Source of the DNA: Prorocentrum cordatum | Taxonomy: Eukaryota > Sar > Dinophyceae > Prorocentrales > Prorocentraceae | Direction of reading: 5' to 3' | Assembly: GCA_963575745.1 (NCBI GenBank) | Contig: CAUYUJ010022526.1 | Span: 229,139 to 293,138, forward strand | DNA length: 64,000 nucleotides | In this document: positions 9,510-19,866 of the stretch, piece after piece | How the letters are laid out: every line of letters starts with the position of its first letter | How positions within the stretch are numbered: the first letter of the stretch is position 1 | Position numbers and translations under genes: made by a program | Notes under the pieces: generated by a model | What the model saw: the letters and a program-made list of their open reading frames with translations, nothing else | The model's database searches: none | Told to the model about the DNA's origin: nothing

Positions 9510-10356
9510 TCAGCTGCTGTCGCGTTGCCGACGTGCACCCCAAGTTGGGCATCTGCGTTGCGTGCTGTGCCGCGTGCGCGGTGCAGCGCGGGTTGTGCCG
9601 TTCGCGCGGCGCCCCGCGTTCGGCGCCGAGGTTGCGGCGTTCCCTCGTGGCGCCGCGCGCGAGGTGCCACGAACGCACCGCCGCTTCTGCAGCCGACGTT
9701 GAATTTGTGGTGTCGTGTGCCTGGAGTTGCGGGCGCGGTGTTGCGCGGTGCTTCTTTCGCGTGCGCGCGCGTGCCTTGCGCGCGGTGCACAGTTCGATGC
9801 GCGTCGTGCTGCGTGCCGGCGCGGTGCCGTGCAAATAGCGCCGCGTGCGTGCTGCCGCGCGAGGTGCCCAGTGCTTGCGCACGGCGCCGCGTGCGCGGCG
9901 CCGTGTGCGCGGCCTGCGTGGTGCCGCGTTGCGTTGCTGGTGCCGCTCACGGGACCTCCGGTCTGCGCGTGCACGAGGTCTTGCCCAAGCGCGCCGCGCC
10001 GCGCCATGCGCGGCACGCTGCGCGGGCCGGGTTGCTCGCGTCGCGGGGGCCCCCCGCCGCGCGCGCCGCGCGATGTAAACGGAGAGAGCGGGAGAGGATG
10101 GGGGGGGGGGAAACGAAAGGGGGAAGCTAGGGAGGAGGGGGGAGTCATGCGAGATGGCAGGCAGAAAGGGAGGGAAGAGCGGGGGAGGGGTGGGGCGGCA
10201 AGGCGGGGAGTTTGGAGTAGGGGCAACAGTGCGAGTGCGACAATTGTTAGTGCCCCAGTCGCAAGTGGGCTGCCGGCGGTGCGTTAAGCCCGGGTTCTGG
10301 GATAACATATCTGGCGCTCCGGCTTTTTTGTTTGTTTGTTTGTTCTTCATTTTTTT

Positions 10357-10360
<4 letters not shown>
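9510..10360. other. CpG-dense degenerate repeat field
   Basis: Irregular repetition of GTGCCGCG, GCGCGGTGC and CGCGCGAGG, then a purine-rich G/A stretch at 10080-10220. All strands give Arg/Ala/Cys-rich frames with no domain. No gene is supported. Confidence 0.6.
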
Positions 10361-10411
<51 letters not shown>

Positions 10412-10413
10412 TT
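10361..10413. repeat. TC microsatellite at the gap edge
   Basis: Uninterrupted CT dinucleotides with two TTT breaks, ending directly at the run of Ns. The gap is probably a repeat the assembly could not cross. Confidence 0.95.
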
Positions 10414-10513
10414 NNNNNNNNNNNNNNNNNNNNNNNNNNNNNNNNNNNNNNNNNNNNNNNNNNNNNNNNNNNNNNNNNNNNNNNNNNNNNNNNNNNNNNN
10501 NNNNNNNNNNNNN
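10414..10513. other. assembly gap, 100 N
   Basis: Exactly 100 N, the conventional size for an unknown gap. The distance between the two sides is not reliable. Confidence 1.
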
Positions 10514-11141
10514 AGTCAGAGGGGCGGCGCTCACCTGCCCGCGAGGGGGCCATTGTGGATTCAGCCCCGCGTGAGAAAGCGCGCAGGGCCCCCTTTGGCC
10601 GTGCTCGAGCCGTCGAACGGATGGGGGGCGCATCGGGGGCCACGGGCGCGCGCGGGAGCGCTGGGCGCGCGCGTCGCCCAACGACCGCAGGGTGAAGTGT
10701 CGCCGCGGCGGAGAGTTGCACGGCGGCCACATGGCGCCTTGGATTCGGGCCCGCCTTGGTCGCGCCCCCGCAGCGCGCGCGGCGCGTCTCAGCGGCAGGG
10801 GGGGGGGCGGCGCGCGACAATGCGATAGCGCTCGGGCGGCCCGCGATGCCATCCCAATGCCGAGCCTCAGGACTGTCGACGAATGTTAGCCCCAACATGG
10901 TCAGGGACCAAGATTTTGTCGACGATCGTGCCTCTCCTGTCCGCACCCTTTTGAATCCAAGCTGGCATCCGACTGGGGCCCGCCCGTCGCTGGGCCCACT
11001 GTGCGCGAGCGCGCGCGGCCCCCCGTCCGGCCGGCTACCCGGGCTCTACCGCGCGCTCCTGAGGGGCTGGCGGTGAGCCGAGGTGCCGAGGGTTTCCGCT
11101 TCGCTCCTGAGGGGCTGGCGTCAAACCCGCCCACGGCCGCG
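10514..11141. other. gene-free GC-rich stretch
   Basis: No protein-like frame. Contains GAGGGGCTGGCG twice, about 55 bases apart (11061 and 11109), shortly before the gag-like remnant. Confidence 0.45.
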
Positions 11142-12672
11142 ATGGGGCGCGATGAGTCGCGAGGCGCTGGCGCGTCCAGGGTCAGCTTCGGCGGCTTCGA
11201 CTTCTTCTCACCTTGCGAGCGCCACAAGCCTGAGTGGATCGAGGGGTTCCGCGAAGGCCGGCTGGTCATCGCCTAGAACTACGACACTCGTTGGGCTGAG
11301 CAGGGGGTGAGCGCCCTCAAGATCACGAAGGTGCTCGACGACACCCCGACGGGCCTGGCTGTTTCAGCCACTTGCTGCGGTGCGTCCGACGAGTACTACA
11401 GGTGGTACCTGGACGACCTCAGCAAGAAGGGCCGCGGCATCATCTACCACTTCTGCTACGACTCGGCGCGGGATTGCAGGTTCTCACGGCCGCACCAGGA
11501 GGTTATCCACATCGACCGCTGGAGACCTTTCAAGTCCAGCGAGGCCGGCAAGTTCCGGTGGGTCGACCTCAAGAAGGCTGGCCTTTGCGCCAGGAGCCCA
11601 GCTCCCCCTGACGATCGTCGGGGGGCCAAGGAGACTTATCAGGGCAAGGGCGACGACGACGACGCGCGCGACGAGGAGGATGACGAGGTGTTCGAGGCGG
11701 CGGAGCCCGGCGAGATGCACGACCGTCGCCCTGCGCTCCGCCGTCCCGATCGTCCGCGGGACCGTGACCCAGAAGGCAAGGGTGACGCTCCGGCGGGCCC
11801 CAGCCTGAGGCGGTACCTCGATACCCTCGGAGATGGTTTGCGCCGCGATTCGGGCACCTCCGACCATCTACGTCGCAAGCTGGATCACCTCAAGGATCGG
11901 CACGCGAGGGGCAGCGAGTACGACAGGCACTCTTCCCAGGATCGGCGGTCTATGAGCCGCGGCTGGGCGACGTCGTGGCCGAGGCCGCAGCCGGGGCCCT
12001 GAGGGCCGCCGCGGAGGGTCCGACCGCGAGCCTGAGGCTCGGGGAGGTCGTAGGGGCCGCGACGACCGCGAGGAGGAGGAGGAGGACGACGACGACGACG
12101 CACCCCGTCGCCCCCCTCGGGTCGCGCACCGCCGCGACGCCCACGAGTCAGACGAGTCGGGGGAAGACGCCGGAGCACCAGGCAGTGGAGGAGCCAAGCA
12201 CGTGGACATCACCAGGGTCTGGAGGCGCCACCCTGGGCGCCTCACCGAGGACGCACTCGAACGTATGCGCAACGTGCTTGGCCGCCCGGCGCCCTCCGAC
12301 AACCTCGACTCCACCGAGAACCTCCAGCCGATCGCGCAGGCCTACGTCCACCAGGTGATCTTCCACGAGCACCCGCGCGACAAAATGGGCTTGCGCAATT
12401 CCCGGGAGTTCCTCACCTTGAGCCTCTTCGCGGATTTGTGCCTCAAGGGGGGCGCGGCTTCCGCGCTGGACGTCGCGTTCCAGCGCCTCAAGGCGCTCGA
12501 GCGAAGCATCGTCGACGGGAACCGGCAGGTGGCCCGCTGGCACGAGCTCTTCCCCACGAGCGAGGCGCACCTCACTCCTCGGTCCGAGGCCCTGTCGGCC
12601 TCGAAGCTCGAGCGGTCGGAGCAGGAGCTCCGCAAGCAGAGGAGCCCGGGAGCGTCGGGGTCGAGGGGCTGA
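11142..12672 (+). pseudogene. gag-like retroelement ORF, broken
   Basis: Reads in one frame from ATG 11142, through an in-frame TAG at 11274-11276, to about 11950. It then continues one frame over from about 11956 to the stop at 12672. The N-terminal part has WYLDDLSKKGRGIIYHFCYDS and HIDRWRPF; the middle is Asp/Arg/Glu-rich and disordered. The C-terminal part (RVWRRHPGRLTEDALERM, DKMGLRNSREFLTLSLFADL, FQRLKALERSIVDGNR) is helical and protein-like. The layout resembles the gag-like ORF that precedes polymerase in dinoflagellate retroelements, including the one at 31718 here; this is by analogy. No RT follows: a minisatellite begins 230 bases later. One stop and one frameshift make it a remnant. 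Confidence 0.55.
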
Positions 12673-12898
12673 TCCGACGCGCGGCCCAAGCCTTTGGGCG
12701 GCGCCGCCGAGACGCAGGCACCCGAGCCGGCCCCTTCGCTGTCTACTCCTACCAGGTCTTCTACGCCGGCACCGGCAACCAGGGCAGCGGTGTCTCGTCG
12801 AGCCCGCTGGGGGGGGGGGTGAGGGGGTGATGGGCTGGAAGAGGAGGGGGGGGGGCAGGACGAGGGCAGGAGCGCCGACCGAGGCCGTCTTCCCCTCT

Positions 12899-13117
12899 GC
12901 AACAGCCGCTGTAACAGCCGCTGCAACAGCCGCTGCAACAGCCGCTGCAACAGCCGCTGCAACAGCCGCTGCAACAGCCGCTGCACCTGCCGCTGCACCT
13001 GCCGCTGCAACAGCCGCCGCACCAGCCGCTGCAACAGCCGCTGCAACAGCCGCTGCAACAGCCGCTGCAACAGCCGCTGCAACAGCCGCTGCAACAGCCG
13101 CTGCGACAGCCGCTGCA
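12899..13117. repeat. 12-bp minisatellite CAACAGCCGCTG, array 1
   Basis: About 18 units, some with CACCTGCCGCTG. The unit has no stop codon in any of six frames, so long open frames (Ala/Thr, Gln/Pro/Leu, Asn/Ser/Arg/Cys) are an artefact. It is followed by a GTAGTAGAGCACACCC linker shared with arrays 2 and 5. Confidence 0.95.
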
Positions 13118-13288
13118 GTAGTAGAGCACACCCAGCTTTCCTGTAGCGCAAGCACCCCGGCTCAAGGCATTTCTTGCAGCGCCTGCGGGCTGTCATGCCA
13201 GAGATGGGGCGCAAGGGCAAGGGCAAAGGGCGCCAGGTCAGACCAGCCAAATCTGGGCTAGCTCTAGCCCCCCCCCCCCCCTGTCTGA
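13118..13288. repeat. linker block of the composite repeat, copy 1
   Basis: Begins GTAGTAGAGCACACCCAG, contains TTTCTTGCAGCGCC and AAGGGCAAGGGCAAAGGGCG, and ends in a poly-C run and CTGTCTGATAAGAGC. The same block recurs at 14530-14710 and, in part, at 20510-20630, each time between a minisatellite array and a palindrome field. Confidence 0.85.
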
Positions 13289-13620
13289 TAAGAGCCCCCA
13301 TGGAGCTCTAACATGCCATGTTAGAGCTCCCATGGGGCTCTAACGTGGCAGGTTAGGGGATGTTAGGGCTACATTGCAGCTCTAAAACATGCCGATGTTA
13401 GAGCTCACCTGGAAGCTCTAAAACAGGCATGCTACAATGATTTTGAGTAGCCTCCGGAGCTCTAACATGCCATGTTTGAGCTCACAGGGAGCTCTAACAT
13501 GTCATGTTAGAGGGCGTTAGAGCTCCATTGGAGCTCTGACATACCATGTTAGAGCTCCCATGGAGATCTAACATGGCATGCTAGTTGATGTTAGAGCTCC
13601 CATGGGGGCTCTGACATACC
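13289..13620. repeat. GAGCTC palindrome field 1
   Basis: Repeated TTAGAGCTCC-NNN-GGAGCTCTAACAT palindromes with central triplets such as CAT, ATT and CTG, and spacers ATGCCATG or ATGGCATG. Same family as the fields at 14711, 20631 and 23293. Confidence 0.95.
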
Positions 13621-13809
13621 ATGCTAGAGCTCCCACGCAGCTCCTACTAGCCAAAACTGGAGGAGCTGTAGTGCAATTCAACGTCTAACTTGATATGTTA
13701 CACCTCCCTGGGGATACCCCAGGGAGGTGTAACATATCAAGTTAGACGTCGAATTGTAGTACAGTTCCCACAGTTTTGGCTAGTAGGAGCTGCGCGGGAG
13801 CTCTAACAT
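13621..13809. repeat. 189-bp near-perfect palindrome
   Basis: Left arm 13621-13713 and right arm 13717-13809 are reverse complements around ATA. The inner 33 bases of each arm (13681-13713 and 13717-13749) match perfectly and contain CTAACTTGATATGTTACACC. The outer 60 match with several differences. A truncated relative is at 15068-15162 and a right-half relative at 19310-19370. Confidence 0.9.
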
Positions 13810-14233
13810 GGGATGTTCGAGCTCCCGTCTTCAGGTCGGCACATGGGAGTACTTGCTCAACCAGCGCAAAGGCTTGCGGAGCCAGAGGGAGCGGTGCGAG
13901 TTGAATAGAAAGTTAGCTCGTCAGGAGGGCGAACACGATGAGGCGTTGGATCATGAGCGCCGCCTGCGCTGGGTCCAACATAAGCAGCAGCAGTTGGACA
14001 ATGACGGCATGATGATCTTCGACGGTCCAGGAGTCTGGGAGGGCCAGGAGAGACCCTACGGATGCCTGGACGCGACCGCACGCAGGCAGTTGGGTTATGA
14101 GGAGACCAGGTGGAACACTCAGATGCTAGACTGGGAGCGTCGGAACCCGCCAGGGGCGACTGGGATCGAAGACTGTGTACGGTACCGCTGGGATCTGCAG
14201 CGGTGGGTGAGTGGGGTCTGCAGCGGTGGGTGA
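13808..14233 (+). pseudogene. composite-element ORF, 5' part only (copy 1)
   Basis: Encodes 141 residues starting MGCSSSRLQ, with the ATG inside the last palindrome repeat. It continues with GTWEYLLNQRKGLRSQR, a charged helical stretch (RQEGEHDEALDHERRLRW) and WEGQERPYGCLDATARRQLG. The same segment occurs at 19389-19750 and in the longest copy at 20946. Here it stops after LQRWVSGVCSGG where a short GGATCTGCAGCGGTGGGTGAG duplication shifts the frame, and the 3' half is absent. MGCSSS would fit myristoylation plus palmitoylation if translated. Confidence 0.5.
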
Positions 14234-14284
14234 GGCACCAGCGTGGCAGCGGCGCCTGTCTAGACGCCGGTGTCGCAATAGAGA

Positions 14285-14530
14285 GAGGCGTCGCTGCAGC
14301 GGCCGCTGCAACAGCCGCTGCTGAAACAGCCGCTGCATCAGCTGCTGGCAACAACCGCTGCAGTCTCCCCCCCCCCCCCCCCCCCCACCGCCGGCCGCCG
14401 GCACAGCCGCTGCAACAGCCGGCTGGCAACAGCCGCGTGCTAACAGTCCGCTGCAACAGCCGCTGCAACAGCCGCTGCAACAGCCGCTGCAACATGCCTC
14501 TGCAACAGCCCTGCAGAACAGCCGCTGCAG
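14285..14530. repeat. 12-bp minisatellite, array 2 (interrupted)
   Basis: CAACAGCCGCTG units mixed with diverged units and a run of about 18 C near 14370. Confidence 0.9.
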
Positions 14531-14710
14531 TAGTTAAGCACACCCTACTTTCCTGTAGCGCAAGCTACCTCGCATCAAGGGCATTTCTTGTAGCGCCAGC
14601 AGGCTGCCACGGATGCCGAAATTGGTGCGGCAAGGCAAGGGCAGCAAGGGGCGCCGGGTCAGACCAGCCAAATCTGGGCTAGCTGTAGTCCCCCCCCCCC
14701 CCCTTGTCTG

Positions 14711-15067
14711 ATAAGAGCTCCCATGGAGCTCTAACATACCATGTTAGTTAGAGCTCCCATGGGGCTCTAACATGGCAGGTTAGAGGATGTTAGAGCTACA
14801 TTGGAGCTCTAACATGCCATGTTAGAGCTCACCTGGAGGAGCTCTAACATGGCATGCTACATGATGTTAGAGCTCCCAGGGAGCTCTAACATGCCATGCT
14901 AGAGCTCCCTGGGAGCTCTAACATGGCATGTTAGAGGGTGTTAGAGCTCCATTGGAGCTCTAACATACCATGTTAGAGCTCCCATGGAGATCTAACATGG
15001 CATGCTACAGGATGTTAGAGCTCCCAGGGAGCTCCGACATACCATGTTGTTATAGCTCCCACGCAGC
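14711..15067. repeat. GAGCTC palindrome field 2
   Basis: About ten palindromes of the TTAGAGCTCC...GGAGCTCTAA type, preceded by the shared linker and poly-C run and followed by the truncated long palindrome. Confidence 0.95.
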
Positions 15068-15162
15068 TCCTTCCTACTAGCCAACCTGGAGGAGCTGTCG
15101 TACAATTCGACGTCTAACTTGATATGTTACACCTCCCTGGGAGATGTAACATATCAAGTTAG
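15068..15162. repeat. truncated copy of the long palindrome
   Basis: Has CTACTAGCCAACCTGGAGG and CTAACTTGATATGTTACACC, then a short right arm ending at ATATCAAGTTAG. About two thirds of the right arm is missing. Confidence 0.85.
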
Positions 15163-15197
15163 CTGTAACAGCTGGGCCCTCAGGCAACCCGAACGAC

Positions 15198-15851
15198 ATG
15201 GTGCCCGACGACGCCGGGGAGCCCCGCGACGCGGCGCCCGAGGGGGGCGCTCTTCCAGCCGCGCTCGTCGGACCTCGTCCGAGCCGCGTTGGGACGAGCC
15301 GCGCTCGGAGCCGACCTCGTCCGGGCCGCGCTCCTCCAGCGCCACATGAGGAGGCGCATGAGGAGAGCCCGATGGATGAGAGCGACGGCGCTACCCATGA
15401 GGAGGAGGGCGAGTTTGCCGAGGAGGACGGCGTGACATCCAGTCGCTCGGGCCCGCCATCAGACTGGGGCAGCGGCGATATCCAGTACTGCGCCTACCAG
15501 TGCGAGGACATGCGCCAGCAGGCGGGCGGGGGGCGCGATCCTCAGCTCGCCCAGGGGGAAATGCGCGAGCAGGCGGAGGCGCTGGTGAGAGCCTGCCGAG
15601 AGTCGATGGCGCGGATGCAGGCGTGGGCAGTGTCGGCTGAAGCATCGGCTGCAACAGCTCCTGGTGACGTGCTGGTGGCTGCCAGGCTGCGTGATAAGCC
15701 TGCGCTCTTGTTGCCTGGAGCGGCCTCTGGTGCTCCTGTCACGCCACCTATTTCAGGATCACCGTCGGCTGCGCCATCTGCAGATCATCGGGATTGGCAG
15801 GCAACCGCGCCGCGGCGGGAGAAGAAGAGGGGCCAGCAGGACTTAGAGTAG
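15198..15851 (+). CDS. hypothetical protein within the composite element
   Basis: Encodes 217 residues from ATG 15198. It is Pro/Arg/Ala-rich at first, then acidic (HEEEGEFAEEDG), then more ordered (QYCAYQCEDMRQQAGG, REQAEALVRACRESMARMQAW), with an Ala/Pro-rich C-terminus ending EKKRGQQDLE. No domain recognised. It sits between palindrome field 2 and a damaged copy of the protease-like domain, the place held by the middle of the ORF in the longest copy. It may be a diverged middle segment of the same element. Confidence 0.35.
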   Translation: MVPDDAGEPRDAAPEGGALPAALVGPRPSRVGTSRARSRPRPGRAPPAPHEEAHEESPMDESDGATHEEEGEFAEEDGVTSSRSGPPSDWGSGDIQYCAYQCEDMRQQAGGGRDPQLAQGEMREQAEALVRACRESMARMQAWAVSAEASAATAPGDVLVAARLRDKPALLLPGAASGAPVTPPISGSPSAAPSADHRDWQATAPRREKKRGQQDLE

Positions 15852-15935
15852 TCCCTGAGGATTACGGCCTCCCCAGGACGAAGCCGAAGACGCCTGAGCC
15901 GCCTGACCAATTGCGTGCTCCAGGCCATGGGCCAT

Positions 15936-16215
15936 CGCAGCGGAAGCTGTAACAGCGGAAGCGGGCCCTGGCTGCGTCGTGAAGGAGGCGTCCACCGTGC
16001 AGAAAGGAGACATCGTCTTCTGCCTGGTGCAACCGCGGCACCAATACTACGCGCGCATTGTGCTCAAGGCAGAATGGGACTTCCACAGGCGCGAGTACAA
16101 GTACTGGATCGGCGCCATGAGGCAGAACATCAATGGCTATTGTTTTTTTTTGAGTCGCGCCCATGTATTATTACGCGCACCCTGACGAGGCAAAGCAACT
16201 GCGTGAGCCTCGGTG
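15936..16215 (+). pseudogene. protease-like domain remnant (copy 2)
   Basis: Close copy of 22468-22830: reads TAEAGPGCVVKEASTVQKGD and YYARIVLKAEWDFHRREYKYW. Then a run of nine T replaces about 90 bases of the other copy before GAGTCGCGCCCAT, which breaks the frame. The upstream part with the catalytic-serine motif is absent. Confidence 0.8.
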
Positions 16216-16690
16216 GGACCAGCCCGCGTCTGGGAGCAGCTGACAGCTTGCACAGACTGTCACCGTAAATCGCGGGGCCTCTCCGAGCGCGCTTCTGGTA
16301 GACTGCAACAGTCGACTGCGACGCGCCAGTTCTGGTTTAGGCATTGCTTCTGTCAGCGCCAGTGCTCGCTCGACCTGCACAGGTGCGCCTATCGGATGAG
16401 CCCTGCCTTCCGCTATGCAACAAATACGCGCGCAATTCGAGTGCGCGGCGCCCTCGCACACATTTCGAGTGGGGTTGTGGGCGGCTAACATGATGACTGA
16501 ACCTCGCAAGTTCTCGAGCGCCTGACCCGGTCGGCGAAGTGCTTCCAGTCGCGTCGGGTGGTGACTGTCTGTCAGATGCTTTTCGGCGCGGGTGACCTGA
16601 ACTTTGCCTTATTATACTGTAACAATGGCACGCCTGTGCGGCCCACCGCATACGCTTTGACGCTGTGCGGACTGGGCATGTCTTGCGGTT
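16190..16690. repeat. 3' tail of the composite element, copy 2
   Basis: Matches 22800-23290 along its length (GGGAGCAGCTGACAGCTTG, CATTGCTTCTGTCAGCGCC, GTGGTGACTGTCTGTCAGAT). A shorter third copy is at 17035-17185. These are tail copies of one repeat family and show no coding signal. Confidence 0.85.
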
Positions 16691-18018
16691 TTCCTTGGTG
16701 CTGAGCCGGCTGCACGACTGAGGTGTGTGTGTGTGTGTGTTTGTATATGAGTAGCACACATCATACCAACACGAAGTACATGGTTTGTGTTCGGTATTGT
16801 CCTCTCGTGCGTCTCATCTTAGGAGCGTGCCACTCGTTCAGGGACCCTGCCTGGCATCCAGCTCGCTGGCCCCAGGTTGCCAGTTAACTTACTCAGGCCA
16901 GCTCGCTGGCCTCAGGTTGCCAGTTGACTTCTTACTCAGTGGGATGGCAGTGGTGAGGGGAATGGGAAGGGGCTGGGATGGGGACGGTTGTGCGGAATCG
17001 GCGGAGTCTTTGTGGCCAGCGCTCCGCTGCAACAGCCGCGCACTTTTCGAGTGGGGTTGTGGGCGGCTAGTATAGATTGACTGAACACCGCAAGTTCTCG
17101 AGCGCCTGACCCAGTCGGCGAAGTGCTTCCAGTCGCGTCGGGTGGTGACTGTCTGTCAGATACCCTTCGGCGCGGGTGACCTGAAGTTATGCAGAGAAGC
17201 GTGACAACAAAACGGTGAGCTTCTCCGACTTGTCTCCTCTCGCCGTCTGCTGCGCCTCCGCTGCAGCAGCTCCTGCGCCCCCCCACCCCCCAGGTCCCTG
17301 GTGGCGGGCGGCGCTGCCGCGGGCGGCAGCGGCGCCCCCGCAGGCCCGCGCGGGGGAACCAGGACGACGATGACGAGGAAGACGAGGCTAGGAGGAGGAG
17401 CAGGAGGAGGAGTCCAGGTGGGAGGAGGGGAGTGGAGCGCATCACGCTCTGAGCTAAGGTGCCCGCGAGAGCATCTGTTACTGGCGCGAGTGGGAATGGG
17501 CCCAAGATAGGACTTTGCGCATGTGCTGCGCATGGCTGGAACAGCGAGAGCAGGCGCTCCCATGCATCCCTGAGCTCAGAGATGAGGAGAAAGACGCCCA
17601 GATTCAGATCATCTGCATTCCTTATGATGCAGATTGTCTCACCCTCCAGGCCGCTAGGCGCTAGGCGCTTGGATGTTTGGGCTGCCTGGTTCGAATTGTT
17701 TTAGCCTCTAGCCTTCGGCTGTCTGGTGCCCAGTACCTCCCTGGTCGCCACCAGCTGGGCGCAGCAAGCGAGGAGGAAGAGGCCACCAGAGAGGGCCCTG
17801 GGGCCCTAGGGCACCACGCCCAGGGCCCCACAGAGCCCCGAGCACCCCAGCAGATCCGCGACAGGATTCGCATCCTTACATCATCTTGGCATATTGGCCC
17901 AAGCTAGTTCCCCATGGCTGGGGCAAGAGCCATGGGGGATCCTTTTTTATTCAGCACCTCATCCCAGGGGTCCCCAGCGCGGGCTCGCAGTCGGTGCCTG
18001 CCTGCCTTCTGCGAGACA
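16691..18018. other. gene-free spacer with short duplications
   Basis: Holds a TG run at 16722-16742, a 40-bp tandem duplication (CCAGCTCGCTGGCC...GGTTGCCAGTT, 16858-16940), the third tail copy at 17035-17185 and purine-rich sequence. No protein-like frame. Confidence 0.5.
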
Positions 18019-18405
18019 TGTTCGGCGGCTCGGATGACGAGGCCACTGAGGGTATGACGCTCTATGTTGAAGCCAGAGTTGCCGTGGGCGTTCGGACCGT
18101 GGCCGCCGCCGCTGCGAGTCCGTTACAAGCCGGCCAGAGAGGTTTTGCAGCGGGCGTGGGCGCCGCTGGCGGTACCCGCAGAGCAGCGCGAGATCCAGAC
18201 AGCATCGCTTCCTCCAGACATAAGGGCTTGCAAGAGCCGTCGGCATCGCCTCCAGAGATCAGGGCCTGCGAGATCCAGACAGCATCGCCCTCTCCAGCAC
18301 AGGTGCATCCAGCATCAGCATCGTCGCTTCCTCCAGGGGGCGTCGGAGACGGCGGAGCAGCTCGAGGGCCTTGCGGCGTGAACGTCAAGGTCAAGGTCAT
18401 GGCCA

Positions 18406-19227
18406 ATGACACCATCAGCGCCGATGGCATGGGCAAAGGGAACAATGGCGCATTTTCGTTCCTCACAGATCGCCTGGGGCTCGACCTCTCACGCGGGGGA
18501 CCGCCTGCCGACGCTGTCGAGGGCCGAGCAGGATGCGGCGACGGTGGCGACAAGGCCTCGGAGCCCGAGGGCCTTTGCAGGGGTCGATGGCGGCAGCGCA
18601 TTTCAGTTCGCGAAGGTCGCCTGTTTCGACGACAACGGCAAAAGAGTGACAGCGCCTGCCAGGCGTCGCATGTGCTCGCGCAGCCGAGAGACGCGGCTTA
18701 AGATGATGTGGGAAGGCGCCCGGGGGGACGCTCGACAGGTGCTTAGTGATTGTCGCGGCGTGCGATCGATGTTTGTACACCAGCCCCTCGTCGACATCGA
18801 CGTTGGTCTAGTGATGAAGCGCGTGCGGCACCTCCACGATCGCGCCGTCGCCTCTGGGCGCTCCGTCTGCATCGGCACGACGAGCGACCCTTCATCATGG
18901 CGATGGAATGGAGGATTGGGGTGGCGAGGAAACGACCGAAGCCTCATGCGTGGGCACAAGCTCAGCTACGATGGGATGCAAGTGGTCGCGTCCTTCCCCG
19001 ACAAACAATGCGGAGAGGTTGAGAAGCATGTGATCGCGCACTTCCCCCGTGCTGACAACAAGGTCGCGTCGCAGCAGGGGCTTGCGGTCAGGCACTGCGC
19101 ATGCAGCTTCCTATATGTCTGTAGGACATTTAAGGTCCTACAGCGAAATTTGCGAAGCTGCCCAGCTCCGCTGTCTTGTGCGTGCAGTGGCCACTACCCA
19201 GACGTGGTACGTGGTGGGGGCGACTGA
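18406..19227 (+). CDS. putative protein with GIY-YIG-like segment
   Basis: Open for 273 codons; the first quarter is low complexity and the start is uncertain. From about 18590 the translation is protein-like: FQFAKVACFDDNGKRV, LVMKRVRHLHDRAVASGRSV, CIGTTSDPSSWRWNGG, a gap of Arg/Asn, then GHKLSYDGMQVVASFPDKQ, GEVEKHVIAHF and a Cys-His-Cys end. A CIGxTxDPxxRW segment followed by a helix and a Glu-containing EVEKHVI is reminiscent of a GIY-YIG nuclease-like fold seen in dinoflagellate proteins, but the two canonical tyrosines are not visible. I treat the name as a weak guess. The ORF ends shortly before minisatellite array 3. Confidence 0.4.
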   Translation: MTPSAPMAWAKGTMAHFRSSQIAWGSTSHAGDRLPTLSRAEQDAATVATRPRSPRAFAGVDGGSAFQFAKVACFDDNGKRVTAPARRRMCSRSRETRLKMMWEGARGDARQVLSDCRGVRSMFVHQPLVDIDVGLVMKRVRHLHDRAVASGRSVCIGTTSDPSSWRWNGGLGWRGNDRSLMRGHKLSYDGMQVVASFPDKQCGEVEKHVIAHFPRADNKVASQQGLAVRHCACSFLYVCRTFKVLQRNLRSCPAPLSCACSGHYPDVVRGGGD

Positions 19228-19255
19228 GGCTGCGATGCAGAAGTGACAGAATCGC

Positions 19256-19300
19256 CGGTGCGCTGCAACAGCCGCTGCAACAGCCCCTGCAACAGCCAGA
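19256..19300. repeat. 12-bp minisatellite, array 3 (short)
   Basis: Three units of CAACAGCC(G/C)CTG, followed directly by a right-half copy of the long palindrome (GGCTAGTAGGAGCTGCG). Confidence 0.9.
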
Positions 19301-19388
19301 GCTAGTTCTGGCTAGTAGGAGCTGCGTGGGGGCTCTAGCATGGGATGTTATTAGAGCTCCCATCTCCAGGTCGGCAGCTGGGAGTACT

Positions 19389-19760
19389 TGCTCAACCATC
19401 GCAAAGGCTTGCGGAGCCAGAGGGAGCGGCGCGAGTTGAATATCACGTTGGCGCGTCAGGAGGGCGAACACGATGAGGCGTTGGATCATGGGCGCCGCCT
19501 GCGCTGGGTCCAACATAAGCAGCAGCAGTTGGACAATGACGGCATGATGATCTTCGACCGTCCAGGAGTCTGGGAGGGCCAGGAGAGACCCTACTGATGC
19601 CTGGACGCGACCGCACGCAGGCAGTCGAGCGATGAGGAGATCAGGTGGAATACTCAGATGACAGACTGGGAGCGTCGGAACCCGCCACGGGCGACTGGGA
19701 TCGAAGACTGTGTACGGTACCACTGGGAGCTGCAGCGGTGGGTGAGGCAGCAGCGGCGCC
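19389..19760 (+). pseudogene. composite-element ORF, 5' part (copy 3)
   Basis: Same reading as 13850-14230 (KGLRSQRERRELNITLARQE, EGEHDEALDHGRRLRW), but CCCTACGGA of the other copies is CCCTACTGA here, giving a stop at 19595-19597. The homologous sequence continues past it to LQRWVRQQRRLSNAQS and then runs into minisatellite array 4. A point nonsense mutation in an otherwise well kept copy. Confidence 0.75.
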
Positions 19761-19794
19761 TGTCAAACGCCCAGAGTCGCAAAAAAGAGGGGCG

Positions 19795-19866
19795 TCGCTG
19801 CAACAGCCGCTGCAACAGCCGCTGCAACAGCCGCTGCAACAGCCGCTGCAACAGCTGCTGCAGTAG
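19795..19866. repeat. 12-bp minisatellite, array 4
   Basis: About six CAACAGCCGCTG units ending CTGCTGCAGTAGTAG. Confidence 0.95.
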
